Part shown: positions 15,403 to 24,369 of the stretch, one piece after another
Position numbering within the stretch: position 1 is the stretch's first letter
Layout: the number at the start of each line of letters is the position of its first letter
Origin: Pseudomonadota bacterium
GTDB taxonomy: Bacteria; Desulfobacterota; Desulfovibrionia; Desulfovibrionales; Desulfovibrionaceae
Direction: 5' to 3'
DNA: 64,000 bases
NCBI GenBank assembly: GCA_018822105.1
Contig: JAHJLB010000028.1
Coordinates: 56,783-120,782, forward strand
Made by a program: the position numbers and the translations under genes
Notes under the pieces: generated by a model
Databases searched by the model: none
Seen by the model: only the letters and a program-made list of their open reading frames with translations
What the model was told of the DNA's origin: nothing

Positions 15403-15948
15403 ATGTCCAGTGTGCTCGTCATCATCGATATCCAGAACGACTATTTTCCCGGCGGATGCATGGAGCTCGACGGCGCGGACGAGGCGGGGCGCGTCGCCTC
15501 CGGCGTCCTGGCCCGGTTCCGCTTGGCCGGCCTGCCCGTGGTCCACGTGCGCCACGAGAACATCCGTCCGGGCTCCACGTTTTTTCTGCCCGGGACCAGC
15601 GGTGCGGACATCCACGGCAGCGTGGCCCCGCTGCCCGGTGAAGCGGTCCTGCTCAAGCATTTCCCCAACGCCTTCCGCGGCACGGACCTGCTGCAGGTCC
15701 TGCGTGATTTTTCCGCCACGTCATTGACCGTGTGCGGCATGATGACGCATATGTGCGTGGACACGAGCGTTCGAGCGGCCTTTGACCTGGGCTTCGCCTG
15801 CCGTCTGGCGGCCGACGCCTGCGCCACCAGGGAGCTTTCCTTTGCCGGCCGCCGCGTGGCCGCAGCAGATGTCCAGGCCGCGTACTTGGCCGCCCTCGGC
15901 GCGGTCTTCGCCCGGGTGGCCCCGGCCGCGGAGCTCGATCTGCCCTGA
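15403..15948 (+). CDS. Cysteine hydrolase (isochorismatase family)
   Basis: Predicted 181 aa. The Asp-Lys-Cys triad is complete: Asp in VIIDIQNDYFPGG, Lys in LLKHFPNAF and Cys in MMTHMCVDTSVRAA. This family includes nicotinamidases, isochorismatases, N-carbamoylsarcosine amidases and many uncharacterised amidases. The sequence is shorter than nicotinamidase and lacks its longer metal-binding loop, so the substrate cannot be named. It is followed by a small lipoprotein and the SDR-cbiD run, with a 26-bp gap that may allow co-transcription. Confidence 0.9.
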   Translation: MSSVLVIIDIQNDYFPGGCMELDGADEAGRVASGVLARFRLAGLPVVHVRHENIRPGSTFFLPGTSGADIHGSVAPLPGEAVLLKHFPNAFRGTDLLQVLRDFSATSLTVCGMMTHMCVDTSVRAAFDLGFACRLAADACATRELSFAGRRVAAADVQAAYLAALGAVFARVAPAAELDLP

Positions 15949-15974
15949 CTTGGGCCCTGAAATCTGGAGGACTC

Positions 15975-16238
15975 ATGCGCCTGAAGCCCGGTTTCGTCTC
16001 CCTGCGCCCCTGCGCCTGCGCGGCATGCCTGCTGGCCCTGTGCCTGCTGGGCGGCTGCCTGCCCAAGTCCAAGGCCTGGACCCACCCCCGGGAGCCCAAT
16101 CCGCGCAAGGAGGACAGGCTCTTTGTGGAGGACACCAAATTCTGCGAGGACAAGATCGGTCCGCAGCCCGAGGGCGCCGCTGCCGAGGCGGCCATGGCCG
16201 ACTGCCTGAAGCGCCTGGGCTGGAAGCCCAAGGAGTGA
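15975..16238 (+). CDS. Small lipoprotein, function unknown
   Basis: Predicted 87 aa. The N-terminus is a lipoprotein signal: a basic start, a hydrophobic Cys/Leu-rich core and the lipobox LLGGC with Cys28 as the lipid-bearing residue. The mature ~60 residues are hydrophilic, Pro/Lys/Glu-rich, with two further Cys that could form a disulfide. GGAGG lies upstream. It ends 1 bp before the SDR gene's ATG, so it is in the same operon. No family is recognised. Confidence 0.75.
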   Translation: MRLKPGFVSLRPCACAACLLALCLLGGCLPKSKAWTHPREPNPRKEDRLFVEDTKFCEDKIGPQPEGAAAEAAMADCLKRLGWKPKE

Positions 16239-16239
16239 C

Positions 16240-17775
16240 ATGACCCAGGACGCGGTATTCATCGCCGGAGCCACCGGCTATGTGGGCGGGCGGCTTGTGC
16301 CGCTTCTGCTCGCGCGCGGCTATGCCGTGGTCGCTGCCGCGCGCAGCCCGCGCAAGCTGGCGGCGCGGCCCTGGGGCGACCACCCGGCCTTGCGCATCCT
16401 GGCCGCCGACGTGACGGACAAGGCGAGTCTCGTCACGGCCATGCAGGGCTGCGCGGTGGCCTTCTATCTGGTGCATTCCATGGGCGCCGGCGGGGACTTC
16501 GCCCAGGCCGACCGCCTGGCCGCCACCAACATGGCCCAGGCCGCGCAGGAGGCCGGAGTGGGGCGCATCATCTACCTGAGCGGGCTGGGAGACGACGCGC
16601 CCGGCCTGTCCGAGCACCTGCGCTCGCGTTCCGAGGTGGGGCGCATCCTCTCCGAAGGCCCGGTGCCCACCACGGTGCTGCGCGCGGCCGTGATCCTGGG
16701 GTCGGGCAGCGCCTCCTTCGAGATCATCCGCAACCTGGTGGAGCGCCTGCCGCTGATGATAACCCCGCGCTGGGTGCACACGCGCTGCCAGCCCATCGCC
16801 GCGACCAACGTGCTGGGCTATCTCGTGGGCTGCCTGGAGAACCCGGCCACCAAGGGGCTGGCCCTGGACATCGGCGGCCCGGACGTCATCACCTATGCCG
16901 AGCTGTTCCGCATCTACGCCCGTGCGGCAGGCATCCGCGCGCCGTTCATCCTCCCTGTGACGCTTCTGTCGCCGGGCCTCTCCGCCTTCTGGGTCAACCT
17001 CGTCACCCCCGTGCCCACGCATCTGGTGCGCCCGCTTATCGAGGGCCTGAAGAACGAGGTCGTCTGCCATGACCGGCGCATTCTGGACCTGGTGCCGCAA
17101 CAGCTTTTGAGCTGCGAGCAGGCCATGGCCACGGCCCTGTTCGAGCAGCAGGACCCCGAGGCCTCCTGCTGCCATGATGCGGGCGTGCCCTGCGCGCCGG
17201 CGCTTCTCGGCCAGGCCGCGGCCTGCCCGGCGGAGTGGACCAGGGCCGGGGACGCCCCCTATGCGGGGGGCACCATCTACCGGGCCGACTACTCCGTCAC
17301 CTTGGCCGCAGCGCCCGCGCAGGTCTGGGATGCGGTCCGGCGCATTGGCGGGGAGACGGGCTGGTACGCGGGCGACAGCCTCTGGCGCCTGCGCGGCTTT
17401 GTGGACAAGCTCCTGGGCGGGCCGGGGCACGGGCGCGGACGCCGCAACGCCGAGCATCTTGTGGAGGGCGACACCGTGGATTTCTGGCGCGTTCTGGTGG
17501 CCGAGCCCGAACGACGCCTGCTCCTGCTGGCCGAGATGAAGGTGCCCGGAGCGGCCACGCTGGAGCTGCGCCTCGTGGCCAGGGAAAGGGGCACGGAACT
17601 GAAGCTTTTGACCACGTATCAGCCGCACGGACTGTGGGGGCGGGCCTACTGGTGGGGCATGTGGCCGGCCCACGGCTTCCTGTTTCCGGCCATGCTCAGG
17701 AGCATCGCCCGCGCCGCGGAGGCGCGGATCCTCTTCGGGCCCATTGCCCTGGCCAACAGGCCGGAAGACATATGA
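16240..17775 (+). CDS. SDR-type NAD(P)-binding protein fused to DUF2867
   Basis: Predicted 511 aa. Residues 1-~300 form an extended/atypical SDR Rossmann domain (FIAGATGYVGGRLVPLL at the N-terminus binds the dinucleotide; the usual YxxxK is not obvious, as in NmrA-like members). Residues ~345-500 match DUF2867, a START-like domain, with YRADYSVTLAAAPAQVWDAV. Proteins of this type are usually annotated as DUF2867 oxidoreductases without known substrate. Its TGA overlaps the cbiD ATG by 3 nt (ATGA), so it is translationally coupled to the cobalamin genes. Confidence 0.85.
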   Translation: MTQDAVFIAGATGYVGGRLVPLLLARGYAVVAAARSPRKLAARPWGDHPALRILAADVTDKASLVTAMQGCAVAFYLVHSMGAGGDFAQADRLAATNMAQAAQEAGVGRIIYLSGLGDDAPGLSEHLRSRSEVGRILSEGPVPTTVLRAAVILGSGSASFEIIRNLVERLPLMITPRWVHTRCQPIAATNVLGYLVGCLENPATKGLALDIGGPDVITYAELFRIYARAAGIRAPFILPVTLLSPGLSAFWVNLVTPVPTHLVRPLIEGLKNEVVCHDRRILDLVPQQLLSCEQAMATALFEQQDPEASCCHDAGVPCAPALLGQAAACPAEWTRAGDAPYAGGTIYRADYSVTLAAAPAQVWDAVRRIGGETGWYAGDSLWRLRGFVDKLLGGPGHGRGRRNAEHLVEGDTVDFWRVLVAEPERRLLLLAEMKVPGAATLELRLVARERGTELKLLTTYQPHGLWGRAYWWGMWPAHGFLFPAMLRSIARAAEARILFGPIALANRPEDI

Positions 17776-18956
17776 GCCGCAGCGCCGCAGCGCATCGGAG
17801 CGCTCCCCTCCGCGAGGGGTTCACCACCGGCTCCGCCGCCGCGGCCGCGGCCCGCGCCGCCACCCTCTTCGCCCTCCACGGCGTGGCCCCGCAGGCCGTG
17901 GACATCCCCCTGCCCCCGCCGCATCCGGCCGAGGCCGGGCGCCTGACCATCCCCATCGCCGCCGTGTGCGGCGAGGAGCTGGGCGTGCGCGCGGCGGTGG
18001 TCAAGGACGGCGGCGACGATCCCGACGCCACGCACCTGGCGCGCATCGAGGCCCACGTGACCCTGGACCCCGCCTTTTCCGGCGTCGGCCCGCACGTGCT
18101 CATCGGCGGCGGCGCGGGCGTGGGCCGGGTGACCCTGCCCGGTCTGCCGGTCCCCGTTGGCCGCGCGGCCATCAACCCCGGTCCGGAGGCGCAGATCCGC
18201 GCGGCCGTGCTGGAGGTGCTGCCCGACTATTTCAGGGGCATCGCCCTGGTGGTCATCGAGGTCCCGGACGGCGAGGCCATCGCCAGGCATACGCTGAACG
18301 CGCGCCTGGGCATCCTGGGCGGCATCTCCATCCTGGGCACGGGTGGCATCGTGCGTCCCTACAGCCACGAGGCCTGGGCCGCGTGCATCGACTCCGCCCT
18401 GGACGTGGCCCGCGCCGCCGGGCAGGTCGCGGTGGCCCTGACCACCGGGCGCCGCAGCGAGCGCCTGTTCCAGGAGCGTCATCCCTTTGCCCCGGATGTC
18501 TGCCTGGTCCAGGCGGCGGACTTCTTTGCCCACAGCCTGCGCCAGGCGGCGCGCCGGGGCTTCAGGGACGTTGTCTGGGCCGTGTTTCCCGGCAAGCTGG
18601 TGAAGCAGGCGCAGGGCTTCTCCTGCACCCACGCCCGGGAGGCCGGGCTGGATTTTGCGCTCCTTGCGCGCTGGGCGCGCGAGGCCGGGGCGGATGCTGA
18701 ACTTGCGGCGGCAGTGGCCGGGGCCAACACCGCCGTCCAGGCCCTGGCCCTGGCGGGGCAGGGCCTGGTGGGGCGGCGCCTGCTCGCCCAGCTGGTGGAG
18801 CGCGCCCGCGCCGCGGCCCAGGGGTTTGCCGGGCCGGGCGTCACCGTGCGTTACGTGCTCTTCGACATGGCCGGGGCCTGCCTTTTTGCCGACCCCGTGC
18901 CGGAATCCATCTTCACCCCTGCCGACCCCCTTCACCTCGGCAAGGGTTCGCGCTAA
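17772..18956 (+). CDS. cbiD: Cobalt-precorrin-5B C1-methyltransferase
   Basis: Predicted 394 aa. CbiD methylates C-1 of cobalt-precorrin-5B in the anaerobic pathway. Evidence: the N-terminal REGFTTGSAAAAAARAA motif, VVKDGGDDPDATH, NARLGILGGISILGTGGIVRPYS and an FPGKLVKQAQG-like stretch, all characteristic. The ATG overlaps the SDR gene stop. It is followed 10 bp later by cbiET. Confidence 0.96.
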   Translation: MSRSAAAHRSAPLREGFTTGSAAAAAARAATLFALHGVAPQAVDIPLPPPHPAEAGRLTIPIAAVCGEELGVRAAVVKDGGDDPDATHLARIEAHVTLDPAFSGVGPHVLIGGGAGVGRVTLPGLPVPVGRAAINPGPEAQIRAAVLEVLPDYFRGIALVVIEVPDGEAIARHTLNARLGILGGISILGTGGIVRPYSHEAWAACIDSALDVARAAGQVAVALTTGRRSERLFQERHPFAPDVCLVQAADFFAHSLRQAARRGFRDVVWAVFPGKLVKQAQGFSCTHAREAGLDFALLARWAREAGADAELAAAVAGANTAVQALALAGQGLVGRRLLAQLVERARAAAQGFAGPGVTVRYVLFDMAGACLFADPVPESIFTPADPLHLGKGSR

Positions 18957-18966
18957 AGGGGAGTCC

Positions 18967-20199
18967 ATGTTCGACCGCGTCCAAAATCCCGTGCATGTGG
19001 TGGGCCTCAGGCCCGGAGTCCTGTCTCCGTCCAGGGGCGTTGACGATATCCTTGCCCGGGCGCAGGTGCTGGTGGCCGGGCGCAGGCTGCTGGACGCCGC
19101 CCCGCGCTCCTGCCGCCCGGAAAAGCTCATCCCCGTGTCCGGCCCCCTGGCCCCCATCCTGGAGGAGATCGAGCGCGACCTGGACGCGGGCAAGTCCGTG
19201 GTGGTGCTGGCCGACGGCGACCCGCTGTTCTTCGGCCTGGGCAAACGGCTCATCGAGCACCTGGGCGCGGAGCGTGTCCAGGTGCATCCCAACCTGTGCA
19301 CGCTGCAGATGGCCGCGGCCCGCGTGGGGCTGCCCTGGCACGAGGTGCGCGTGGTCTCCCTGCATGGCCGCAGCGACTTCACCCCGCTCTTCGCCGCCCT
19401 GGCCCGTTTCGAGCGCCTGGCCGTGTTCACGGACCCGGAGAATACGCCCGCCTCCATCGCCCAGGCCCTGCTGGAGCGCGGGGTGGTGGACGCCCAGCTC
19501 ATCGTGCTGGAGAACCTGGGCGCGGAGAATGAGACGGCCCGTCGCATGCGGCTGGAAGAGGCCTGGGACCTGCCGTTCGCGGACCTGAACCTGGTCCTGG
19601 TGGAGCGCACCGCGCCCCCGGAGATTCCCCTCATGCTGGGCATCCCGGACCATTATTTCCTCCACGAGAAGGGGCTCATCACCAAGCAGGCCGCGCGCGC
19701 CACGGGCCTGGCCATGCTCGGCGTCATGCCCGACTCCGTGGTCTGGGACCTGGGGGCGGGCTGCGGCTCCGTGGCCATCGAGGCCTCGCACCTGGCCCAC
19801 GAGGGGCGCATCTTCGCCGTGGAGCGCGAACCCCGGCGCGCGGCCATGATCCGCGAGAACGTGCGGCGCATGGGGGCCTGGCTGGTGGAGACCGTGGGCG
19901 GCGAGATGCCTGATTCCTTGAGCGGCCTGCCGGACCCGGACCGTGTGTTCATCGGCGGCGGCCTGGGACAGGACACCCGCGCCCTGGCCCACGCCTGCCT
20001 GAGGCTCAAGCCCGGCGGCCGCCTGGTGGTGCACGCCATCCTGCTCGACACCCTCATGCGCGTGAAGGACTTTTTCCAGACCATGAACTGGAACTTCGGC
20101 ATCACCCAGATCCAGGCCGCCACCGCCGACCGCCTGGCCGGGGATCTGCGCCTGCGCGCCCAGAACCCGGTGTTCATCATCTGGGCCGACAAGGCGTGA
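18967..20199 (+). CDS. cbiET: Cobalt-precorrin-7 C5-methyltransferase / C15-methyltransferase, decarboxylating (CbiE-CbiT fusion)
   Basis: Predicted 410 aa. The N-terminal ~200 residues are CbiE (SAM-dependent tetrapyrrole methylase: VVLADGDPLFFGLGK and the HPNLCTLQMAAARVGLPW region). The C-terminal ~190 are CbiT, with the SAM-binding VWDLGAGCGSVAIEAS and VFIGGGLGQD. The fusion corresponds to CobL. It methylates C-5 and C-15 and decarboxylates the C-12 acetate. ATG 18967 follows an AAGGGGAGT ribosome binding site. Confidence 0.95.
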   Translation: MFDRVQNPVHVVGLRPGVLSPSRGVDDILARAQVLVAGRRLLDAAPRSCRPEKLIPVSGPLAPILEEIERDLDAGKSVVVLADGDPLFFGLGKRLIEHLGAERVQVHPNLCTLQMAAARVGLPWHEVRVVSLHGRSDFTPLFAALARFERLAVFTDPENTPASIAQALLERGVVDAQLIVLENLGAENETARRMRLEEAWDLPFADLNLVLVERTAPPEIPLMLGIPDHYFLHEKGLITKQAARATGLAMLGVMPDSVVWDLGAGCGSVAIEASHLAHEGRIFAVEREPRRAAMIRENVRRMGAWLVETVGGEMPDSLSGLPDPDRVFIGGGLGQDTRALAHACLRLKPGGRLVVHAILLDTLMRVKDFFQTMNWNFGITQIQAATADRLAGDLRLRAQNPVFIIWADKA

Positions 20200-20206
20200 G
20201 CTCATC

Positions 20207-21295
20207 GTGGACCGGCAAGGCGTGAGCACGCCCGCGGGCGGATCCGCTCCAGGACGGTCCGCAGGGGCGCGCACGGCAGTCTACGTCTTCAGCGCCCAGG
20301 GCCTTGCCCTGGCGGGCCGCATCGCCGCCCGCATGGAGGCGGACATCTTCGCCCCTGCGCGGCTGGCGGGGCCGGGCAGCCGTCCCTTCGCCGGCATTTA
20401 TGCCCTTCTGGCCGAGACCTACTCCCGCTATCCGCGCCATGTGTTCATCGGCGCGGCGGGCATCGCCGTACGCGCCATCGCCCCGCATCTGCGCGGCAAG
20501 GACGTCGACCCCGCCGTGGCGGTTCTGGACCAGAGCGGCGGCTTCGCCATCAGCCTTGTCTCCGGGCACCTGGGCGGGGCCAACGCGCTGGCCCGGGAGC
20601 TGGCGGCCATCACCGGGGCCGCGCCGGTCATCACCACGGGCACGGACGTGGCCGGGCTGCCCGCTGTGGACGAGCTGGCGCGGGCGCGCGGCATGGCCGT
20701 GGAGAACCTGCCTGCGGCCAGGGCCGTCAGCGCGGCGCTGCTGGAGGGCTGTCCCGTGCAGGTCTTCGACCCCGAGGGCCGGCTTCTGGATGGCGACGAT
20801 GCCGGCGGGCTCCTGCAGCCCACCGCTCCTGAAGCCTGGGACCCGGCCGCCCCGGGGGTCTGGTGCCACTGGCGGGCGGGTGGAGCGTTTCCAGGCGCCT
20901 TCCGGATCTATCCGCGCTGCCTGTGCCTGGGCCTGGGCAGTCGCAAGGGGGTGCCGGAAAAGGAAATCCTTGCGCACATTGGGACTGTTTTTGCGCAGCA
21001 GGGCCTTGCCCCGCAGAGCGTGGTCGCGGTGGGCACTGCGATCATAAAGCGTGATGATCCGGGGCTTTGTGCTGCAGCGGCGGTCCTTGGTCCGGAAGTT
21101 GTATACTATGAAATGGAAGCCCTGGCGGCGGTTGCCTCCGCCGGGCAGTCCGAGACGGTCAAACGCCGCACGGGCACAGGCAGTGTGAGCGAGGCCGCGG
21201 CCCTGCTGCTCGCAGGCGGCGGGCAGCTGGTCTCGGCAAAGGCCAAGACCGGGCGCGTCACGTGCGCGGTGGCCTTGCGGCGCAAGGGAGCATGA
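20207..21295 (+). CDS. cbiG: Cobalt-precorrin-5A hydrolase
   Basis: Predicted 362 aa from GTG 20207; another GTG at 20222 would remove five residues, and the first ~20 residues are low complexity. CbiG opens the lactone and releases the C20 fragment as acetaldehyde. Seen are the N-terminal domain with HVFIGAAGIAVRAIAPHL and VSGHLGGANALA, a variable middle region, and the C-terminal domain beginning CLCLGLGSRKG and ending near the TGSVSEAAALLLAGG motif. A short direct repeat (CAAGGCGTGAGC) occurs at the end of cbiET and again inside the start of cbiG, possibly from local duplication. Confidence 0.93.
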   Translation: MDRQGVSTPAGGSAPGRSAGARTAVYVFSAQGLALAGRIAARMEADIFAPARLAGPGSRPFAGIYALLAETYSRYPRHVFIGAAGIAVRAIAPHLRGKDVDPAVAVLDQSGGFAISLVSGHLGGANALARELAAITGAAPVITTGTDVAGLPAVDELARARGMAVENLPAARAVSAALLEGCPVQVFDPEGRLLDGDDAGGLLQPTAPEAWDPAAPGVWCHWRAGGAFPGAFRIYPRCLCLGLGSRKGVPEKEILAHIGTVFAQQGLAPQSVVAVGTAIIKRDDPGLCAAAAVLGPEVVYYEMEALAAVASAGQSETVKRRTGTGSVSEAAALLLAGGGQLVSAKAKTGRVTCAVALRRKGA

Positions 21296-22092
21296 GTGTG
21301 AACGGACGCATCACTGTGGTGGGGCTTGGGCCGGGCGATGCCGCTCTCCTGCCCCCTTTGGCCAGGGCGGCGCTGCTGCGCGCGCAGGCCATCGTGGGCT
21401 ACAAGGGCTACATCGAACTGCTGGAGCCCTCGGTCCTGGCCGGAAGGCGGGTGCTCTCCACGGGCATGACCGGGGAGGTGGAGCGCTGTGGCGCCGCCAT
21501 CGACCTGGCGCGCTCCGGGGCCGAGACGGTGGTGGTCTCCAGCGGCGACGCCGGCGTGTACGCCATGGCCGGGCTGGTGCTGGAGCTGGTGGAGGCGCGC
21601 GGGCTGGCCCGGGAGCTCGACGTCGAGGTGGTGCCGGGCATCCCGGCCCTGTGCGCGGCGGCGGCCCTGCTCGGCGCCCCGCTCATGCACGACTTCGCCG
21701 TGGTGAGCCTGAGCGACCTGCTCACGCCCTGGGAGCTCATCGAGCGGCGCGTGGCCGCCGCCGCCGGGGCGGACTTCGTCATCGTGCTCTACAACCCGCG
21801 TTCCGGCAGGCGCAAGGACCAGTTGCCAAAGGCCCTCGCGGCCATCGCCGCGCACCGGGCCGGGACCACGCCCGTGGGGCTGGTGAAGCGCGCCTACAGG
21901 CCGGGGCAGGAGGTCCTGGCGACCAGCCTGGACGGCCTGGACGTGGAGGCGGTGGACATGCAGAGCATCCTCATCATCGGCAACAGCTCCACGCGGCTGG
22001 TGGCCGGGCCCTCCGGTTCGCGCATGCTGACCCCGCGCGGATACGCAGGAAAGTACGGCCTGTCAGATGGATGCAGCCCGGAGGGATCGTGA
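21292..22092 (+). CDS. cbiH: Cobalt-precorrin-3B C17-methyltransferase
   Basis: Predicted 266 aa. It methylates C-17 with ring contraction (CobJ family). Signatures: the N-terminal VVGLGPGDAALL, SSGDAGVYAMAGL, GIPALCAAAALLGAPL and FVIVLYNPRSGRRKDQL. ATG 21292 overlaps the cbiG stop (ATGA). It is the last gene of the SDR-cbiD-ET-G-H run. Confidence 0.95.
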   Translation: MSVNGRITVVGLGPGDAALLPPLARAALLRAQAIVGYKGYIELLEPSVLAGRRVLSTGMTGEVERCGAAIDLARSGAETVVVSSGDAGVYAMAGLVLELVEARGLARELDVEVVPGIPALCAAAALLGAPLMHDFAVVSLSDLLTPWELIERRVAAAAGADFVIVLYNPRSGRRKDQLPKALAAIAAHRAGTTPVGLVKRAYRPGQEVLATSLDGLDVEAVDMQSILIIGNSSTRLVAGPSGSRMLTPRGYAGKYGLSDGCSPEGS

Positions 22093-22223
22093 AAAAAATC
22101 CCGGAAAAGTGTGCCGTCTCCCTTGCCAGGAAGCGCCGTTTGGGGGTATCTGGCTTTTGTTCGTCTCGGAAAGGTTCCCGCCCTGGCGGTGCACCGCATT
22201 GATAGGCAGTGGATAGTGGAGTG

Positions 22224-22237
22224 TTCACGTACGTGAA
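22224..22237 (+). promoter_or_regulatory. 14-bp perfect palindrome upstream of cytochrome c3
   Basis: TTCACGTACGTGAA lies immediately before the ribosome binding site (AAAGGAGG) of the cytochrome c3 gene. A second palindrome, GCGGTGCACCGC, occurs at 22185-22196. The first could be an operator or an mRNA hairpin; the cognate regulator is not evident. The rest of 22093-22223 shows no coding sequence. Confidence 0.45.
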
Positions 22238-22253
22238 AGGAGGATTGAGAAGC

Positions 22254-22652
22254 ATGAAACGTTCTCTCGTTATGACCCTGATGGTTGCCGCCCTGGCCTT
22301 CGCCATGGTGCTGCCCCTGTATGCCGCCGCGGCCAAGAAGGCCCCGGCCGACGGCCTGGCCATGAAGACCCCTGAGGGCATGAAGGCCACCAAGCCCCTG
22401 GTGAAGTTCAATCACAGCAAGCACACTGAGGCCAAGTGCGCGGACTGCCACCACAAGAAGGCCGGCGCCAATGAGTACGCCGGTTGCGACACCAAGGGCT
22501 GCCATGCCGACATCGCGGCCAAGACTGGCAAGGAATCCTTCTACGCTGCCTTCCATGGCAACAATGCCAAGTCCTGCGTGGGCTGCCACAAGGCCAAGAA
22601 GGAAGCCAAGCCGAACATCCCCACCGCTTGCGACAAGTGCCACCTGAAGTAG
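22254..22652 (+). CDS. Tetraheme cytochrome c3 (class III)
   Basis: Predicted 132 aa from ATG 22254. A Sec signal peptide ends near YAAAAK, so the protein is periplasmic. The four c-type heme sites are CADCH, CDTKGCH (the CX4CH spacing typical of c3), CVGCH and CDKCH; extra His residues (FNHSKHTEAK, AAFHGN) supply second axial ligands. Type I cytochrome c3 accepts electrons from periplasmic hydrogenases and formate dehydrogenases and passes them to membrane complexes. The last site is CX2CH where some c3 have CX4CH. It is closed by a strong terminator, so it is monocistronic. Confidence 0.95.
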   Translation: MKRSLVMTLMVAALAFAMVLPLYAAAAKKAPADGLAMKTPEGMKATKPLVKFNHSKHTEAKCADCHHKKAGANEYAGCDTKGCHADIAAKTGKESFYAAFHGNNAKSCVGCHKAKKEAKPNIPTACDKCHLK

Positions 22653-22670
22653 ACGTTCGACGCTCATCCA

Positions 22671-22699
22671 GGGGGCTGCGCAAGCGGCCCCCTTTTTTT
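22671..22699 (+). terminator. Strong intrinsic terminator of cytochrome c3
   Basis: A 9-bp stem (22671-22679 with 22684-22692, one G-U pair) with a GCAA tetraloop is followed by seven T (22693-22699). It lies 19 bp after the stop. Confidence 0.9.
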
Positions 22700-22725
22700 A
22701 ACGCTTCCCTGCGGAGGAGGAGACC

Positions 22726-24345
22726 ATGACGCCGACTCCACCCTCTCCTGAAGACGACATCCTCGATCTGTTGGGACTTGACCTGGAGCCCGAGAAGCCG
22801 AAGGCGCAGACCCCGGAGAGCGATTTCGAAAAGGAGTTGGAGGCCCTCTTTGCCGAGGACCTGACTGAACCCGAGATCAAGAGCCCTGCCCCGGACGCAT
22901 CCGCCGCCTCCGGCGCCGGGGATGACGCCCTGCTCCTCGAAGACCTTGCGCCTGCGCCTGGCGCGCCAGCTGTCGAGGATGTGCTTGATCTGGGCGATTT
23001 TTCCGCGCCCGCCTCCAGCCCCGCACAGGATGACGAGGTGCTGGACCTGGGCGCCTTTGCCGAGCCCGGCGTCCCACAGGACGACGAGGTGCTTGACCTC
23101 GGCGTCTTCTCCACCGGCGGCGAGCTGGACATAACTCCGCCCGAGGACACCCCCGGGGGCAAGGACGGCGGCATCGACACCGCCGCATTGGACGACCTCA
23201 TCTCCGGTCTGGGCGAGACGAGGAAGCCGCAGGCGCCGGCCTCGGAAGCCCCTCTGGACGAGACGGACATGAGCGACCTCTTGGAGACCCTGAACGTGCC
23301 TTCGGCCGTCGCGTCTCCGGCCTCCGCTGCCCCGGCCGCGCCCTTGTCCCAGCCTGCGGACGAAATGCTCGAGCTGTCCCTGGACGACCTCGTCGAGGGC
23401 ATGCCCGCCATGGCGGCCCAGGCCGAGGCCGCCCCGGAAGCCCAGGGTGCGGAGACGCCCGACCTGGACATCAGCCTGCCGGACCTTTCCGACCCGGAGC
23501 CCCTGGATCTGGCGACCCAGGACATGGGCGGGGATTTGGACCTTCCCCTGGCCGAGGCCGGCCTCGGTTCGTCCGCCCCGGACGCGGCTGCGGAGCAGCT
23601 CCTCGACACGAGCGATCTGGACATTTCGGGAATGATGGAAGGCGGCATGATGGAGGGCCTTGGGGCCCCCGCTGAAGACGCCGCAGTGGAACAGTCCCTT
23701 GACCCGGCGGCCCTGCTGGACCAGATCTCCGACGGGCCGGACGTTTCCGAGGCAGCCCCTGGAGCTGAATCCGCAAGCGGCCTGCTGGACGGGCTCTCCC
23801 TGGGCGACGCGGCCCTGGGCGTTGCCGCGGCTGGCGCAGCGGTTGCCGGCGGCCTGGCCTTGGGCGCCCGTTCCGCCGCCCAGGACCCGCCGTCCGCCGA
23901 GCCCCTTGCGCCCGAGGCCCGGTCCGGGCTTGGCCCCATGCCGGCAGCCGCCCTGCAGGAGCTGCAGGAGAAGCTTGCGGCCCTCGCCACCCAGGTCACC
24001 GGCGGCAGCGTCGCCCTGGTGCGGCTGGAAGGCCAGCTGGCCGAGAAGGACCAGGCCCTGGCCGCGCTGGAGCAGCGCCTGCATGTCTCCTGGGACGAGT
24101 CCCATTCCCTGCGCCGCGAGCTGTCCGACCTGCGTTCCCAACTGGAGGAGACCCTGCGCCAGCGCGCCCAGGCAGATGAAAAGGCCGCCATGGAAATCAA
24201 GGAGCGCCTGGCGCTGGTGGAAGACCGCCAGATCCAGATCGACCGCGACGTGCGCACCGAGATCGAGCGCGCCGTACCGCGCGAGGCCGCGCGCGTCATC
24301 CGCGAGGAGATAGCCGCCCTGGCCTCCTCCATGCACGACGAATAG
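22726..24345 (+). CDS. Large acidic disordered protein with C-terminal coiled coil
   Basis: Predicted 539 aa. Residues 1-~370 are very acidic, rich in Ala/Pro/Asp/Glu/Leu, with recurrent LDLG and DLD motifs (for example DDEVLDLGAF and DDEVLDLGVF), and look intrinsically disordered. A short Ala/Gly hydrophobic stretch (~360-385) follows, then a long predicted coiled coil (~405-520), and a C-terminal helix ending VPREAARVIREEIAALASS. The layout (acidic, Pro-rich body; helical C-terminus with REEI) recalls polar scaffold proteins of PopZ type and FimV-like proteins; this is only resemblance. GCGGAGGAGGAG precedes the ATG, and a terminator follows. Confidence 0.8.
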   Translation: MTPTPPSPEDDILDLLGLDLEPEKPKAQTPESDFEKELEALFAEDLTEPEIKSPAPDASAASGAGDDALLLEDLAPAPGAPAVEDVLDLGDFSAPASSPAQDDEVLDLGAFAEPGVPQDDEVLDLGVFSTGGELDITPPEDTPGGKDGGIDTAALDDLISGLGETRKPQAPASEAPLDETDMSDLLETLNVPSAVASPASAAPAAPLSQPADEMLELSLDDLVEGMPAMAAQAEAAPEAQGAETPDLDISLPDLSDPEPLDLATQDMGGDLDLPLAEAGLGSSAPDAAAEQLLDTSDLDISGMMEGGMMEGLGAPAEDAAVEQSLDPAALLDQISDGPDVSEAAPGAESASGLLDGLSLGDAALGVAAAGAAVAGGLALGARSAAQDPPSAEPLAPEARSGLGPMPAAALQELQEKLAALATQVTGGSVALVRLEGQLAEKDQALAALEQRLHVSWDESHSLRRELSDLRSQLEETLRQRAQADEKAAMEIKERLALVEDRQIQIDRDVRTEIERAVPREAARVIREEIAALASSMHDE

Positions 24346-24369
24346 CGCGCTGCCCATCACGAAAGGCTT

